Assembly (NCBI RefSeq): GCF_002288925.2
Contig: NW_022098036.1
Span: 38,439,444 to 38,503,443, forward strand
Source of the DNA: Delphinapterus leucas
Taxonomy: Eukaryota; Chordata; Mammalia; Artiodactyla; Monodontidae
DNA: 64,000 nucleotides
Direction: 5' to 3'
Of this stretch, positions 10,224 through 21,123 are shown piece by piece. Position 1 is the first letter of the stretch. Every line of letters starts with the position of its first letter. The translations under genes were made by a program, and so were the position numbers. The notes under the pieces were generated by a model. It was not told where the DNA came from and did no database searches. It saw only the letters and a program-made list of their open reading frames with translations.

Positions 10224-10700
10224 GAAGCATTCAAAAAGTCTAATTAGCAGCCTAGTCAGGTTCTCATGATACTTGACCTAGAAATGGAGTGTGGGTGTGT
10301 GTTGGGAGGGGGGAGGGGGCCGGGGAGGGGGCTGTTGGTAGATGTTGAGGAAGTGAGCAAACATGTAAAAACACTTTTATGTTTCCCACTTTTGCTTTCA
10401 CACATCTTTCTTCAATATCTTTTACTGTATCATTATAGACTTAAGTCTAATGTCAATATACTGCCTTACAAAAAAGTACTTCTTTTGGAGGCTATGCAAG
10501 GGGAGCAACAAATAGCTTCCCTACTCCCTCCTACTCCTGTCCCTTACATGCCAGTTTTTCTGTTCCACTTACTAGTCTACCATGTGCAATGGTGCTAAAA
10601 CAACTAAAGGACAGGGGTAAAAACAATAGGTAGGCAAGGTGACTGTTTCTCCTTTTAGGAACTCTAGAATAGAGTCCATCTAGTCTCTCCTCAGCAATTC
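10224..10700. other. Unassigned sequence around the G-run cluster
   Basis: No recognisable repeat or exon apart from the G-run cluster. Confidence 0.45.
10304..10331 (+). other. G-run cluster, potential G-quadruplex
   Basis: Five runs of three to six G (10,304-10,306; 10,308-10,313; 10,315-10,319; 10,322-10,325; 10,327-10,331) separated by one or two bases satisfy the usual quadruplex pattern. No gene is seen beside it. Confidence 0.7.
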
Positions 10701-11022
10701 TTTAGACCATCACTGCCCAATACGAGTGTTAGCCACATATATAGTTTGCAATTTTGTAGTAGTCATATTTTAAAAAATTGAAAGAAATAGGTGAAGTTAA
10801 TTGAAGTAATGTATTTTATTTAACCCAATATGTCTATAATGTTATCATTTTAACATGCAATCAAATAGATTATTGAGACATTTTACATTTTTTTGTACTA
10901 AGTCTTGAAATTGGTATATATTTTACATTTATAGCCCATCTCAATTTGTACTAGCCACATTTCAAGTGTTCATTAGCCACACATGGGTAATGGCTACCAT
11001 ACTGGTCAGCACAGTTTAAAAT
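10700..11022. repeat. MER33-like hAT-Charlie DNA transposon
   Basis: The ends 'tcactgcccaatacg' and 'accatactggtcagcacagt' are inverted relatives, and inside are 'ttttatttaacccaatatg' and 'ctagccacatttcaagtgtt', as in MER33. It appears nearly full length (about 320 bp). Non-autonomous and ancient. Confidence 0.65.
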
Positions 11023-11029
11023 ATGTCAC

Positions 11030-11627
11030 AATTTTTCCCTTCTAAGAATACAGGCTACCATGGGACTTTGTTCCCAAAATTCTATTTCACCAACTTCTAA
11101 CAAACATTTGAAAGCATGAAATAGAAGTAATTATCTTTCCCCCAACTTTAATTATTCCTACTCTTCCATGATCTTGTCACTGCTTCCATATTTACCTCAG
11201 ATTTGTTTTTTTCACTTCCTCCTCTAATGAATTTTTTTCTTACCCTCTCTATTCTCACTCTCCTTGTCTATTCCTTAAGCTTTCTTCTCTATTTCTCAGC
11301 AAAGTATTTGAATACTTTGGAATATATTTAACATCTATAATTATGGCATTAGTGCTACAGAGTTTTCATCCCACGGTTGCAAAACAAATTAGTCGATTTA
11401 ACTGATCACCTCATGAACAGGTCATAATGAGAATACTGTACAAAATAAGCATATGACCATTATTAGTGTATGGCTCCATGATCAAGAAGTATTTGTCAAG
11501 CATATTCTATGCTATCAGCAGTGTTAATAAATTTCTGAATGGAGTTTTCACAGTGTATACTAAAATGTTCCTTATATTAGTTTGCCTGACCAGTATTTTT
11601 ACATCAATTTTGAACTTGCATCAAAAT
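11030..11627. other. Unassigned sequence
   Basis: No exon or repeat family recognised. Confidence 0.45.
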
Positions 11628-11637
11628 AGATTTTAGG

Positions 11638-11847
11638 GGGCTTCCCTGGTGGTGCAGTGGTTGAGGGTCCGCCTGCCAATGCAGGGGATGCGGGTTCGTG
11701 CTCCGGGCTGGGAGGATCGCACATGTCGTGGAGCGGCTGGGCCTGTGAGCCATGGCTGCTGGGCTTGCGCGTCCGGAGCCTGTTCTGCGACGGGAGAGGC
11801 CACAGCAGCGAGAGGCCCACATACCGCAAAAAAAAAAAAAAAAAAAA
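11638..11847 (+). mobile_element. CHR-type SINE, short form
   Basis: Full copy with a pure A tail of about 20. The TSD 'agattttagg' is seen at 11,628-11,637 and 11,848-11,857. Confidence 0.95.
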
Positions 11848-11857
11848 AGATTTTAGG

Positions 11858-12680
11858 AAACGTGGGTTGTTGTTTGCTACCAAACAGAATTCTTTTTCTC
11901 AATGTCCCATTCACATGAATGTTTTGATCTAAATTTTTAATCTAACCCTGGTTCAGTGTCTTTTAAATCAAACACACCACCTCCTGGCAGCAGGAAGCAC
12001 CACCCAAAACATCAATTTCAGGTCTCTTGTTTCAGGGTTGTTTGGATAATAAGCAGGTTTATTAACAGCAGTGTTTGGAATGATACCGTTCCTGCTGGGT
12101 AACTACATGATTTTTAGCAAAAAGGGCTCAAAGATTGCCTGTAGCCAATATGAAACATGGTGTTCCAATATAGGTCTAAGGTATGATATGTTTATGTTAA
12201 CTTTCCTCCTCTCCACGTTGGTGTTTCAAACAAATGATTGTCCGGATTGCTTTTCTTAATTGCTGTCTTTTGGCCTGAAGTGTTTACACAGAAATCAGAG
12301 CCTCTTTCCATTTAAGAGTAACTCCAAATGTAAGCATACACGTTGGTAATGCCACCCAGAAAAAAAATCAAGTCATGAACAACATGTTTGAAGTGAATCT
12401 TAAAAATTCTTGGATACAATTTCTGGCAATCAAAACTGTTTTCAGTTTATTTTGTGTACTTTGATTTTTTAATCCCTGCCAGAATACTCCAGGAAAATGA
12501 CTTCTCAAGTGTGTCGATAAAGTGATTCAGTTATAATGAGCCCGATTCTCACCAGCATATCCTGATGAAGGTGGAAAAAGACCAAATTCTCACAAAAGTC
12601 CAGGACATAGAATTACCATTTAGGAAGCAGGCAATTGCTTAAAGTTTGGCTTAGACCTTTATGGCTGTTCTTTAGGGAAA
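11858..12680. other. Unassigned, repeat-free sequence
   Basis: About 800 bp without a recognised repeat. A 62-codon open frame at 12,071-12,259 shows no family resemblance and looks like chance. Confidence 0.45.
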
Positions 12681-12689
12681 ATTCTTCAA

Positions 12690-13395
12690 GGACACCAGAG
12701 TACAATGTTAAGAGCCTGGACTTTAGATCTAGACAGGCTGGGATTTAAATGCTAACACTATTACCTGCAAGCTAAGTATGAAGAACCCAACCTGACCCTC
12801 TGAGCATCACTATTGGTTAAAAAAAATGTAAATCATAATAACTACCTCACAGGTTTGTTGTGAACTTTATTTTTTTAATTTTTATTGAAATACAGTTGAT
12901 TTACAATATTGTGTTAGTTCCAGGTGTACAGCACAGTGATTCAGTTATACGTACATACACACACACACGTATATATATTCCTTTTCAGATTCTTTTCCCT
13001 TACAGGTTATTACAAAATACTGAGTATAGTTCCCTGTGCTATACAGTAGGTCCTTACTGGTTATCGATTCTATATATAGTAGTGTGTATATTTTAATCCC
13101 AAACTTCTAATTTATCCCTCCCCCACCTTTTCCCTTTGGTAACTGTAAATTTGTATTCTATGTCTGTCAGTCTGTTTCTGTTTTGTAAATAAGTTTATTT
13201 GTATTGTATTTTAGATTCCACATATAAGCTATATCATATGATATTTATCTTTGTCTGACCTACTTCACTTAGTGTGATAATCTCTAGTTCCATCCATGTT
13301 GTTGCAAATGGCATTATTTCATTCTTTTTTATGAGCAATGTTGTGAACTTTAAATGAGAGAATATTTTTAATGATAATTATGATTAGGCAAAACA
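12690..13395 (+). repeat. MIR split by an L1 insertion
   Basis: The left part (12,690-12,869) holds the MIR head ('gttaagagcctggactttag') and core. The right part resumes at about 13,339 with 'gttgtgaactttaaatgaga', as expected for MIR after its core. The split is explained by the L1 at 12,870-13,338. Confidence 0.75.
12870..13338 (-). mobile_element. 5'-truncated L1 3' end in a MIR
   Basis: On the plus strand it begins with a T-rich tail, then 'attgaaatacagttgattta' and the 3' UTR typical of cetartiodactyl L1s, reaching only the very end of ORF2. The TSD 'tgttgtgaacttta' is seen at 12,856-12,869 and 13,339-13,352. It gives a clear order of events: MIR first, L1 later. Confidence 0.93.
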
Positions 13396-13399
13396 TACA

Positions 13400-13865
13400 G
13401 TCAACTTCCCCTTCCTTCTCCCCTTGGTGGCATGTGGCATTCCACGTCCAGTTCCTTTCGGCTGGTGGTCCACTTTAGAGTCACCCAGGACTCTCCTCCC
13501 AAGTGGATCTTAGCCTCACTCCTTTCTTCTTCCCTTCAGTGCCTACAGTAAATTCCTCAGTGACTCTCTACTTTCCACCTTTGCAGCTAACCTGGAAATT
13601 TTAACCACGTTCATATACAGAGCTAATAATAGATTAGCTTTAACAAGCTATATCTGCAGCTCAAGTAGATAGTGAGAATTTGGGGGAGTCAGATGTTATG
13701 TTCGCTACGTCCTCCTCTTTTCACTAATTTCAGTTTGCAACTCTAGTATCTCAGAAGTGGCTTGTGTCTTCTTTGATATTTGTACAGTAACATATTAAAT
13801 TTCAGTATGTGGACAGTGATCATAAATGGCAATCAGATTTCTTGTAAATGTAAACTAACAAAAGG
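13400..13865. other. Unassigned sequence
   Basis: Somewhat pyrimidine-rich (13,405-13,560), without a recognised element or exon. Confidence 0.45.
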
Positions 13866-13867
13866 AA

Positions 13868-14088
13868 ATTGGAAAAGAGAAAGGGAACTAACATTTGTTC
13901 AATACTCTCTGTATTCCAAACACTGTGCTAAAACTATCCAAAAGTTGATTTACATAATCCTGACTAATATAATAGGTGATGAAACCAGGATTTAATTTGA
14001 CTAAGTAATTTGCCCAAGGCCACAGTAGGCAGAACTGATATTTTAATTCCAGCTTGTTTGTATATAAAGCCTCCTCTTTTTCCTTCAC
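13868..14088 (-). repeat. MIR-type SINE
   Basis: 'aactaacatttgttcaatac', 'aaacactgtgctaaaac' and 'aatttgcccaaggccacagt' follow the reverse of MIR. Confidence 0.65.
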
Positions 14089-14094
14089 AATATT

Positions 14095-15985
14095 TTGATT
14101 CATACATCCTGAGTAGTTCTGTTTTAGTTTTTTGAGGAACCCCCATACGGTTTCCATAGGGGCTGAAACAGTTTACATTCCCACCAACAGTGTAAGAGGT
14201 TTCCCGTTTCTACATATCCTCACCAACATTTATTATTTGTGGTCTTTTTGATGATAGCCATTCTGACAGATGTGAGGTGATATCTCTTTGTGTTTTTTTT
14301 TTTTTGTTTTTTTTTTGCGGTACGTGGGCCTTTCACTGTTGTGGCCTCTCCCGCCGCGGAGCACAGGCTCCGGACGCGCAGGCTCAGCGGCCATGGCCCA
14401 TGGGCCCAGCTGCTCCGCAGCATGTGGGATCCTCCCGGACTGGGGCACGAACCTGCGTCCCCTGCATCGGCAGGCGGACTGCTAACCACTGCGCCACCAG
14501 GGAAGCCCCTCTTTGTGGTTTTGATTGCACTTCTCTGATGATAGAGATGTTGTGCATCATTGCGTGTGCCTATTGGCCATTTGTGTGTCCTCTTTGTCTA
14601 TTCAGGTCTTCTGCCCATATTTAAATCAGGTTGTTTAATTTTTTTTATTGAGTTGTATGAGCCGTTTAATATTTTGGATATTAACCCTTTATTGGTCATA
14701 TCATTTGCAAATATTTTCTCCCATTCAGTAGGTTGTCTTTTCATTTGTTTCCTTTGTTGAGCAAAAGCTTTTATGTTTAATTAGGTCCCATTTGTTTATT
14801 TTTGTTTTTGTTTCCTTTGCCTTAGGAGACAGACCCAAAAATATTGCTACGATTTATGTCAGAGTGTTATGCCTATATTTTCTTCCAGGAATTTTATGGT
14901 TTCCAGTCTTATATTTAGGTCTTTAATCCATTTTGAGTTTATATTTGCAAATGGTGTGAGAAAATGTTCTAATCTCATTCTTTTACATGTAGCTGTCCAG
15001 TTTTCCCAGTGCCACTTATTGAAGGGACTATATTTCCCCACTCTATATTCTTGCTTTCTTTGTTGTAGGTTAACTGACCATAAGCATGTGGGTTTATTTC
15101 TGGGCTCTCTATTCTGTTCTACTGGTCTATGTGTCTGTTTTGGTGTCAGTACCATACTGTTTTGATTACTGTAGCTTTGTAGTCTAGTTTGAAGTCAGGA
15201 AGCAAGATGCCTCCAGTTCTGTTCTTCTTTCTCAAGATTGTTTTGGCTATTCAGGGTCTTTTGTTTCCATACAAATTTTAGAATTATTTGTTCTACTTCT
15301 GTGAAAAATGCCATTGGTATCTTGATAAGGATTACACTGAATCTGTAGATTGCCTTGGATGTTAAAGTACCCTAATATTATTGTGTTACTGTCAGTTTCT
15401 CCCTTTATGTCTGTTAATATTTGCTTTGTGCATTTAGGTGCTCCTGTGTTGGGTGCATATATATTTACAATTGTTATATCTTCTTCTTGTATTGATCCCT
15501 TGATCATTATGTAATGCCCTTCTTTGTCTCTTGTTACAGGCTTTGTTTTAAAGTCTGTTTTGTCTGTATAAGTATTGCTACTGTGGCTTTCTTTTTGTTT
15601 CCATTTTCAAGGAAAACCTTATTCCATCCCCTTACTTTCAGTCTGTGTGTGTCTTTAGATTTGAAGTGAGCTTCTTGTAGGCAGCATGTATATAGATCTT
15701 GTGTTTGTATCCATTCAGCCACTCTGTGCTTTTGATTGGAGCATTAATCCATTTACAATTAAAGTAATTATTGATAGGTATAAACTTATTGCCATTTTGT
15801 TAATTGTTTTTGTAGTCCTTTTTTGTTCCTTTCTTCTTTTGTTCTCTTCCCTCGTGATTTCATGACTATCATTAGTGTTATGTTTGGATTCCTTTCTCTT
15901 TTTTGTGCTTGTATCTATTGCATATTTTTGGTTTGTGGTTACCATGAGGTATATAAATAACAATCTATATATAGGTAAAAGCATT
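14095..15985 (-). mobile_element. L1 with large internal ORF2 deletion
   Basis: From left: ORF2 C-terminal part (after removing the nested SINE at 14,293-14,508), thumb region to about 15,365, then an abrupt switch to endonuclease sequence (IYAPNTGAP near 15,450; CCLQEAHF near 15,680) and on toward the ORF2 start. Compared with the L1 at 23,062-28,465, about 2 kb with the reverse transcriptase core is missing. The 3' end of the element is also absent, since it begins in the middle of ORF2 right after a MIR. Confidence 0.9.
14293..14508 (-). mobile_element. CHR-type SINE, short form, nested in L1
   Basis: Full copy on the minus strand with a T-run tail interrupted by one G. The TSD 'ctctttgtg' is seen at 14,284-14,292 and 14,509-14,517, and L1 sequence continues without loss on both sides. 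Confidence 0.94.
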
Positions 15986-16019
15986 ATTAATATTAGTACA
16001 GAGAAGATTTCAGTACCAG

Positions 16020-16560
16020 GTTAGAGCAATTCTTAAAATGTGGTCCATGAGATCAAACCATTTACATAATAATGCTAAGATTTTTTGCTTTTTTTCACTT
16101 GAATTTTGTCATAAGTGTACAGTCGAGTTTTCTGGAGGCTACCTGTGGTGTAATATTGTGACAGATTGAATGCAATAACTGATATAAGGATCTAATTATT
16201 TTTATTAAGTCATACATTAATGCATAAATATAAAACAATGCCATGCTTCTCACTAAATTATTTTTGTTCTGGAAGATAAAAATATTTATATTAACATGTA
16301 ATGGGTTTACTACTATTATTAAATGAATTAAATACCCATTTTAAAATTTCTAATATGGTAAATGTTATTAGGTGTAAACCACATAAACAAAAAAATTTTT
16401 ATAAAACAATGCCATGCTTCTCACTAAATTATTTTTGTTCTGAGAGCTGAAGAATTACATAATATCTAAAGCATAATTTCTAGGCTTTCGATTTTTAGGG
16501 CCAATAAACACAAGCTAAAAAGAAGCAGTAAGTCTTTCCCAAATTTTGAGAGCCAACACT
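16020..16560. repeat. Unclassified old repeat with a 43-bp direct duplication
   Basis: 'aaaatgtggtccatgagatc' and 'gagttttctggaggctac' look like an ancient interspersed repeat, but I cannot name the family. A 43-bp block is present twice without mismatch at 16,229-16,271 and 16,400-16,442, separated by 128 bp of unrelated AT-rich sequence. Confidence 0.55.
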
Positions 16561-16564
16561 CCTT

Positions 16565-17032
16565 ATTTTTCCAAGTGTTATGAGTTTCCTAGGGCTGCGG
16601 TTCACAAAGTACCATACACTGAGTGGCTCAGATGACAGAAATTAATTGTCTTACATTTCTGGTAGCTAGAAATCTGAAATCAAGGTGTTGCCAGAGTTGG
16701 TTTCTTCTGAGGGCTGTGAGGAAGAATCTTTTCTATGACTATACCCCTTTTTCTGGTGATTTGTTGGCTCTCTTTGCATTCCTTGGTTTGTGAAAGCACC
16801 TCTGCTTCATCTTCAAATGGCATTCTCCCTGTGTGCTTGTTTGTGTCCAAATTTTCCCTTTTTATAAGGACACTTGGTATGTTGGATCTGGCCCCAAAAG
16901 AATGATGTCTTTTTAATTTGATTACCTCTGTAAAGATCCTAGCTCCAAATGAAGTCACATTCTGAGGTATGGGGAGTTAGGACTCCAACACATCATTCTG
17001 GGGGGCATATGATTCCACCCATAACACCAAGT
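16565..17032 (-). repeat. Solo LTR of MLT1 (ERVL-MaLR) type
   Basis: The plus strand shows 'gagtttcctagggctgcgg', 'ctgtgtgcttgtttgtgtcc', 'cctctgtaaagatcctagct' and an end 'tgattccacccataaca', the reverse of the MaLR LTR pattern. About 470 bp, so close to full length. No internal retroviral sequence lies beside it. Confidence 0.75.
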
Positions 17033-17039
17033 AAGAACA

Positions 17040-17580
17040 TTAAGAAACTTCTTCCATCATTATCAGGAGCATATTTTTTACAAAATATAGGGTATTTTAC
17101 CATCAAAAAAGTTGTAAAGAATTAAGAAGACCACACTTTGATGTGCTTATCATTTAGCAGAAATTCAATTTGGTGAAATCATATTTTATAAGAGAATTAG
17201 GTTTTAAATTTAGCACAGAAAGTTAAGATTAAGTATAGTAAACATTATTCTAAAAAATTCCCATTAATTCCCAAGTACAGTAATATGAGTATATAAATGA
17301 ACAATGTATACAGTAGTCAGCTCCCCTATTTGCTGGGCCTATTCTAGGCATTGTAGGTTCAGAATGAACAAGCAAGGCAAGGCCTCTACTGTCATGGATA
17401 CATAATAGTGAAAGAGAAAGACTATGCTTAAACTGTTGAAAGGCTCTCCTCAAATATTGCAAAACAACTTGTTGATAGGACAAAACTGGATTTATTTTTA
17501 CCATAGTAAGGGAGAGCACAACCTTGACTGAGTCTTCATTCCATCTCCACAGGAAGAGAGCAAGAGGTTTTAGAGATGTG
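17040..17580. other. Unassigned sequence, possibly the rest of a retroviral LTR
   Basis: No family recognised. Read on the minus strand, an AATAAA lies near 17,492, which could be the poly(A) signal of the LTR whose 5' part is at 17,824-18,175, with the SINE at 17,596 inserted within it. This is only a possibility. Confidence 0.3.
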
Positions 17581-17595
17581 TTAAAGGAGATCTTT

Positions 17596-17759
17596 CAGAC
17601 TTCCCCAGTGGTCCAGCAGTTAAGACTCCGTGCTCCCAACACAGGGGCCCCAGGTTTGATACCTGGTCAGGGAACTAGATTCCACATGCCGCAACTAAAA
17701 GATCCCGCACGCTGCAAGGAAGATCCCGCATGCTGCAACTGAGACCTGGCACAGCCAAA

Positions 17760-17794
<35 letters not shown>

Positions 17795-17808
17795 ATATTA
17801 AAACAACA
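17596..17808 (+). mobile_element. CHR-1-like SINE with (AAAT)n tail
   Basis: Head 'gacttccccagtggtccagc', then 'cctggtcagggaactagat', then two 'agatcccgcaYgctgcaa' units and an (AAAT)n tail of about ten repeats. An imperfect TSD is visible: 'aaaggagatcttt' on the left and 'aaaggaggtcttt' on the right. Confidence 0.9.
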
Positions 17809-17823
17809 AAAAAGGAGGTCTTT

Positions 17824-18175
17824 TAATGAAGGTAAGGAAACTTGGTTAAGATTCGGTAAGGATCATAATGTAACAGTTTAAGACTGGTGGATAAAGCAAG
17901 GCGACGATGTTGAAGCAAGGGTTTCAAATAGATTTGGTGGGTTAATAGTTATTTGATGCTATCTACTGAAAATTTGAAGAGTTTGATTTCACTTAGATGT
18001 ATTTTTCTGGCAAGTTTCTGAAACAAAATTAAAGTCATTTGTAATATTTGTCTTCCTGGGCAAGAGATGCCTGAAATTGTAAAACCAAGTTGAAGAAGAC
18101 AGTGGAAAAGTTAAGTTATATTAGTGAAGTCATATTAATGTAGACAGTGAGCTGGGTAGATGGTTCCTGTTCTCA
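17824..18175 (-). repeat. Probable 3' LTR of an endogenous retrovirus
   Basis: Read on the minus strand, it starts with TGAGAACAGG at 18,175, directly after a polypurine tract. The segment 18,037-18,148 matches 20,972-21,099 (one ungapped 38-base block differs at 9 positions; 18,127-18,148 and 21,078-21,099 match at 20 of 22). Both copies have the same orientation and flank an env remnant, as expected for two LTRs. The far end is uncertain because a SINE lies there. Confidence 0.5.
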
Positions 18176-18190
18176 ATATCCCCCCCTTGT
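18176..18190 (-). other. Polypurine tract next to the 3' LTR
   Basis: On the minus strand 'caagggggggatat' precedes the proposed LTR start. In retroviruses the polypurine tract primes plus-strand DNA synthesis and sits immediately upstream of the 3' LTR, which is its position here. Confidence 0.5.
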
Positions 18191-18359
18191 GGTCATTTTC
18201 AGTCTAAGCTGAAGGGAAGAGCATTCACATTTGGGGACATATCAGTCCACACCTTCCACTGTATTCGAGGTGTCATGCATGCAAATTAGGTTTCTGGTGT
18301 GGTTTTGGTTTTTCAATCTCCATAAATACCTGGGTTCCCTGTTGTTTTTGTTTTGTTTT

Positions 18360-19560
18360 AGCATGATTATTTATTGAATCATTTGATGACACATTGGCTA
18401 TGCAGCATCATTTAACACATTGCAGACAACACATATGAACTCTACATCACGGATAAACACATGATCAGTGCTTGAAGTCCACTTCTCGTCAAGAATCAAA
18501 AGTGCCACAGTTAACCCAAGAGACTAGATCTCATCCCTAATGTGAAGATATCACAGATTTGTATGTTTACTTCCTTGATCATTTTTGTAATATTAAAGAT
18601 TCAAGAGATATCTGTAAGCATGTAAGCACAACATTCTTCCCTTAAAACAGCACTTGTTTCCCCTTGAGAGGCCAATATCATACCTGTGTGGCTCTATTCT
18701 GAAGTACCGCCTGTCCAATTTTATGAACTTCTCAAGTGAGGAGTTCAATAGTCCAGATGGCATTGTCTAACACTTTCACTATTCTCCAACTCATAGCATG
18801 TAAAATCCTCCCAATTTTCTGGCCTCTTTTAAAGCACATATTCAAGAGAATTGAGGTGAAAAGAAAGCAGTCCAGAATTCCTCTTGATTAGATAGGGTTT
18901 GGATCTCAAATTAAGCCCCAGTTTTTCTCTTCATTTAATTGTTATCTAAAGATTTCCTTTGCCAAGAGGCAGTATTGATGTCTAAAATGAACCCCAAATG
19001 ATGTCTGACATCATTTTACCAAGGTACAATGCCTGTCCATTTATTAGGTAAAAGCCCATAGGCTTCTGTACCACAAACCCTATACCAGTCTTTGAGGGCC
19101 ACTTGATGATCTGTCTTCTGGCAAAATACCCAGAGGAACTGTCAAATACTGTGGTAACATTTTGGCATCACTCATGGTCTGGTACCAAGCAATGCTATTT
19201 GTTTTGTAGTGCTAAGATGCTGAGATAGATTTAAAGCAAAAAAGAGGTAGTAGGCTCCTTGCTCCTAGAGCTCTTTGAAGTTCTTTTTCTGTAAACAATT
19301 GACTACAAAAGCTAACTCCCATGAAAGCACCCCAATTGTTTCAGCAAAGATACAAAACTCCATTCCTATCATAGGGACAGTATGATGGGGGATTTTAGAT
19401 TTATGGCTGTCTGGCCTATTATGTTGTTTAACATGTAAATATTCACATAATGATTGAGTCCAGTTGCCCAGGAAACCAACTGATTCATTACAATAAACTG
19501 GTGCCAAGGAAAGCTGAGTGTCTCGCAAAGGAAAATGCATACAAACCTAAGAGTCAGGAA
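18360..19560 (-). pseudogene. Decayed endogenous retroviral env fragment
   Basis: The minus strand carries traces of a transmembrane envelope subunit. LQNRA lies at 18,704-18,690, within the region that corresponds to the immunosuppressive-like segment of gamma-type Env. About 12 residues later, in another frame, is a cysteine motif at 18,654-18,628 that reads S-x6-C-C, where the family has C-x6-C-C; the first Cys is a Ser codon. At least one frameshift lies between these, and several stop codons follow. An upstream open stretch at 19,540-19,265 is probably surface-subunit sequence, less certain. The pairing of this motif with LQNR points to a class I (gamma-type) retrovirus. It cannot make a functional protein. 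No gag or pol is visible. Confidence 0.65.
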
Positions 19561-19649
19561 GATTGTATACTTTAGTCAATTCACGAGTAAATTGCAGCCA
19601 GGTGTTAGATTCATACCAAGTGACTAAACACACAAAAACTAATATTAAG

Positions 19650-20970
19650 AAGAAGGGCTTTCAAGAAAAATAAAAGGCATTTAGATAGAAAAGAAAGAAG
19701 TAAAACTTTGTTTGCAGATGACATGATTGCCTAAAGTTCTGAAGGCATCTATAAATAAGCAACTAGAGCTAATACATGAATTTAACAAGATCTTTGCACA
19801 TAAGATCAGTACACAAAAATGAATTGTATTTTTATATACTAGCAACAAATAATTAGAAATTTAAACTTATAAAATTACCTAGGTTAGGAATGATTTCTTA
19901 GATTCACATCAAAGCACAAGTGATAAAAGAAAAATTTGATAAACTGAACTTCATCATTATTAAAAACATTTGCACTTCAAAGAATACCACAAGAAAGGTA
20001 AAAGACAAGCCCACAAACTAGAATAAAATATTTATAAATCATATAATTTGATAAGGGACTTGTATCCAGAATATACTAAGAACTTATAACTCAACAATAA
20101 AAAGACAAACCAACTAAAAGACAGACAAAAGATTTGAACAAACAGTTCTCCAAAGAAGATACACAAATGGCCAATAAGCTCATGAAAGAATGCTCAATAT
20201 CAGGCAGCAGGGAAATGTTGATTAAAACCACAAAAGATACCACAAGAAATATAGCCACTAGAATAGTGATAATGAAACAAACAAACAAACAAATAGAAAA
20301 TAACAAGTGTTGGCAAACACGTGGAGAAATGAGAACTCTCATGCGTTGCTGGTGGGAATGTAAAATGGTGCAGCTTTTTGGAAAACAGTTTGGCAGTTTC
20401 CTACAGTGTTAAACAGAGTTACTGACAATTCTACTCCTAGGAATTTCTGTAAGAGAAGTGAGATTATATGCTCACATAGAAACTTTTACACAAATGTTCA
20501 TAGCAATATTATTCATAATAGCTAAAAGGTAAAAACAATACAAATGTCCATCAGCTGGTGAATGGATAAACAAAATTTAGTATATCCACACAAAGAATAC
20601 TATTTAGCAATTAAAAGGAATGAAGCACTGATACATGCTGCAACATGGATGAGCCTCAAAGACATTATCTTTAATGAAAGAAGGTAGATACAAAAAATCA
20701 CATACTATATGAATCCATTTACATGAAATGTCCAGAATAGGCCAATCTATAGAGACAGAAAGTGATTAGTGGTTGCCTAAGGCTGTCACGAGGAGAGGGA
20801 GATTGACTGGGCACAAGGTTTCTTTCTGGAGTGACCAAAACATCCTAAAATTAGATTGTGGTGATTTTTGTACAAGTCTATAAATATAACTGCTACTGCA
20901 TATATTATAGATCTAGCAAGGGTGAATTTTATGGTATGTAAATTATATCTCAATAAAGCCACTATACAAA
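19650..20970 (+). mobile_element. Old L1, ORF2 part plus 3' end
   Basis: It begins at the reverse transcriptase active-site region ('tttgcagatgacatgatt', F-A-D-D-M-I, near 19,711), skips part of ORF2 near 19,900, then has the C-terminal region ('tgctggtgggaatgtaaaat' at 20,349) and the 3' end with 'ctcaataaagccactataca'. Many stops. It separates the env remnant from the right LTR remnant. Confidence 0.85.
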
Positions 20971-20971
20971 T

Positions 20972-21123
20972 ATTGTTTGTAACTTTTATCTTTTTGGATA
21001 AGAGTTTCCTGAAAAAATAAACCATGTCAATGAATATGGAGGAACAAAGTTTTGTTAGTGAAGACGGCAGAATAGTAAAGTCATATTTATGTAGACGGTA
21101 ACTTATGGCTGTATACGGCTTCA
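20972..21123 (-). repeat. Probable remnant of the 5' LTR
   Basis: Matches the left LTR (see 17,824-18,175) over about 130 bp with a 13-base gap. On the minus strand it begins TGAAGCC at 21,123. Its inner part is cut off where the L1 ends. This gives the layout 3' LTR, env, (L1), 5' LTR from left to right for a minus-strand provirus. Confidence 0.45.

Noticed and set aside
10266..10598. 110-codon plus-strand open frame
   Set aside because: No domain, no promoter or splice context, and it contains the G-run tract; it looks like chance.
18342..18358. Poly(A)-like end ('aaaacaaaacaaaaac' on the minus strand) after an AATAAA, suggesting that env was inserted as a processed mRNA
   Set aside because: The polypurine tract and the paired LTR-like segments further left explain the structure better, and no TSD supports a retrocopy.
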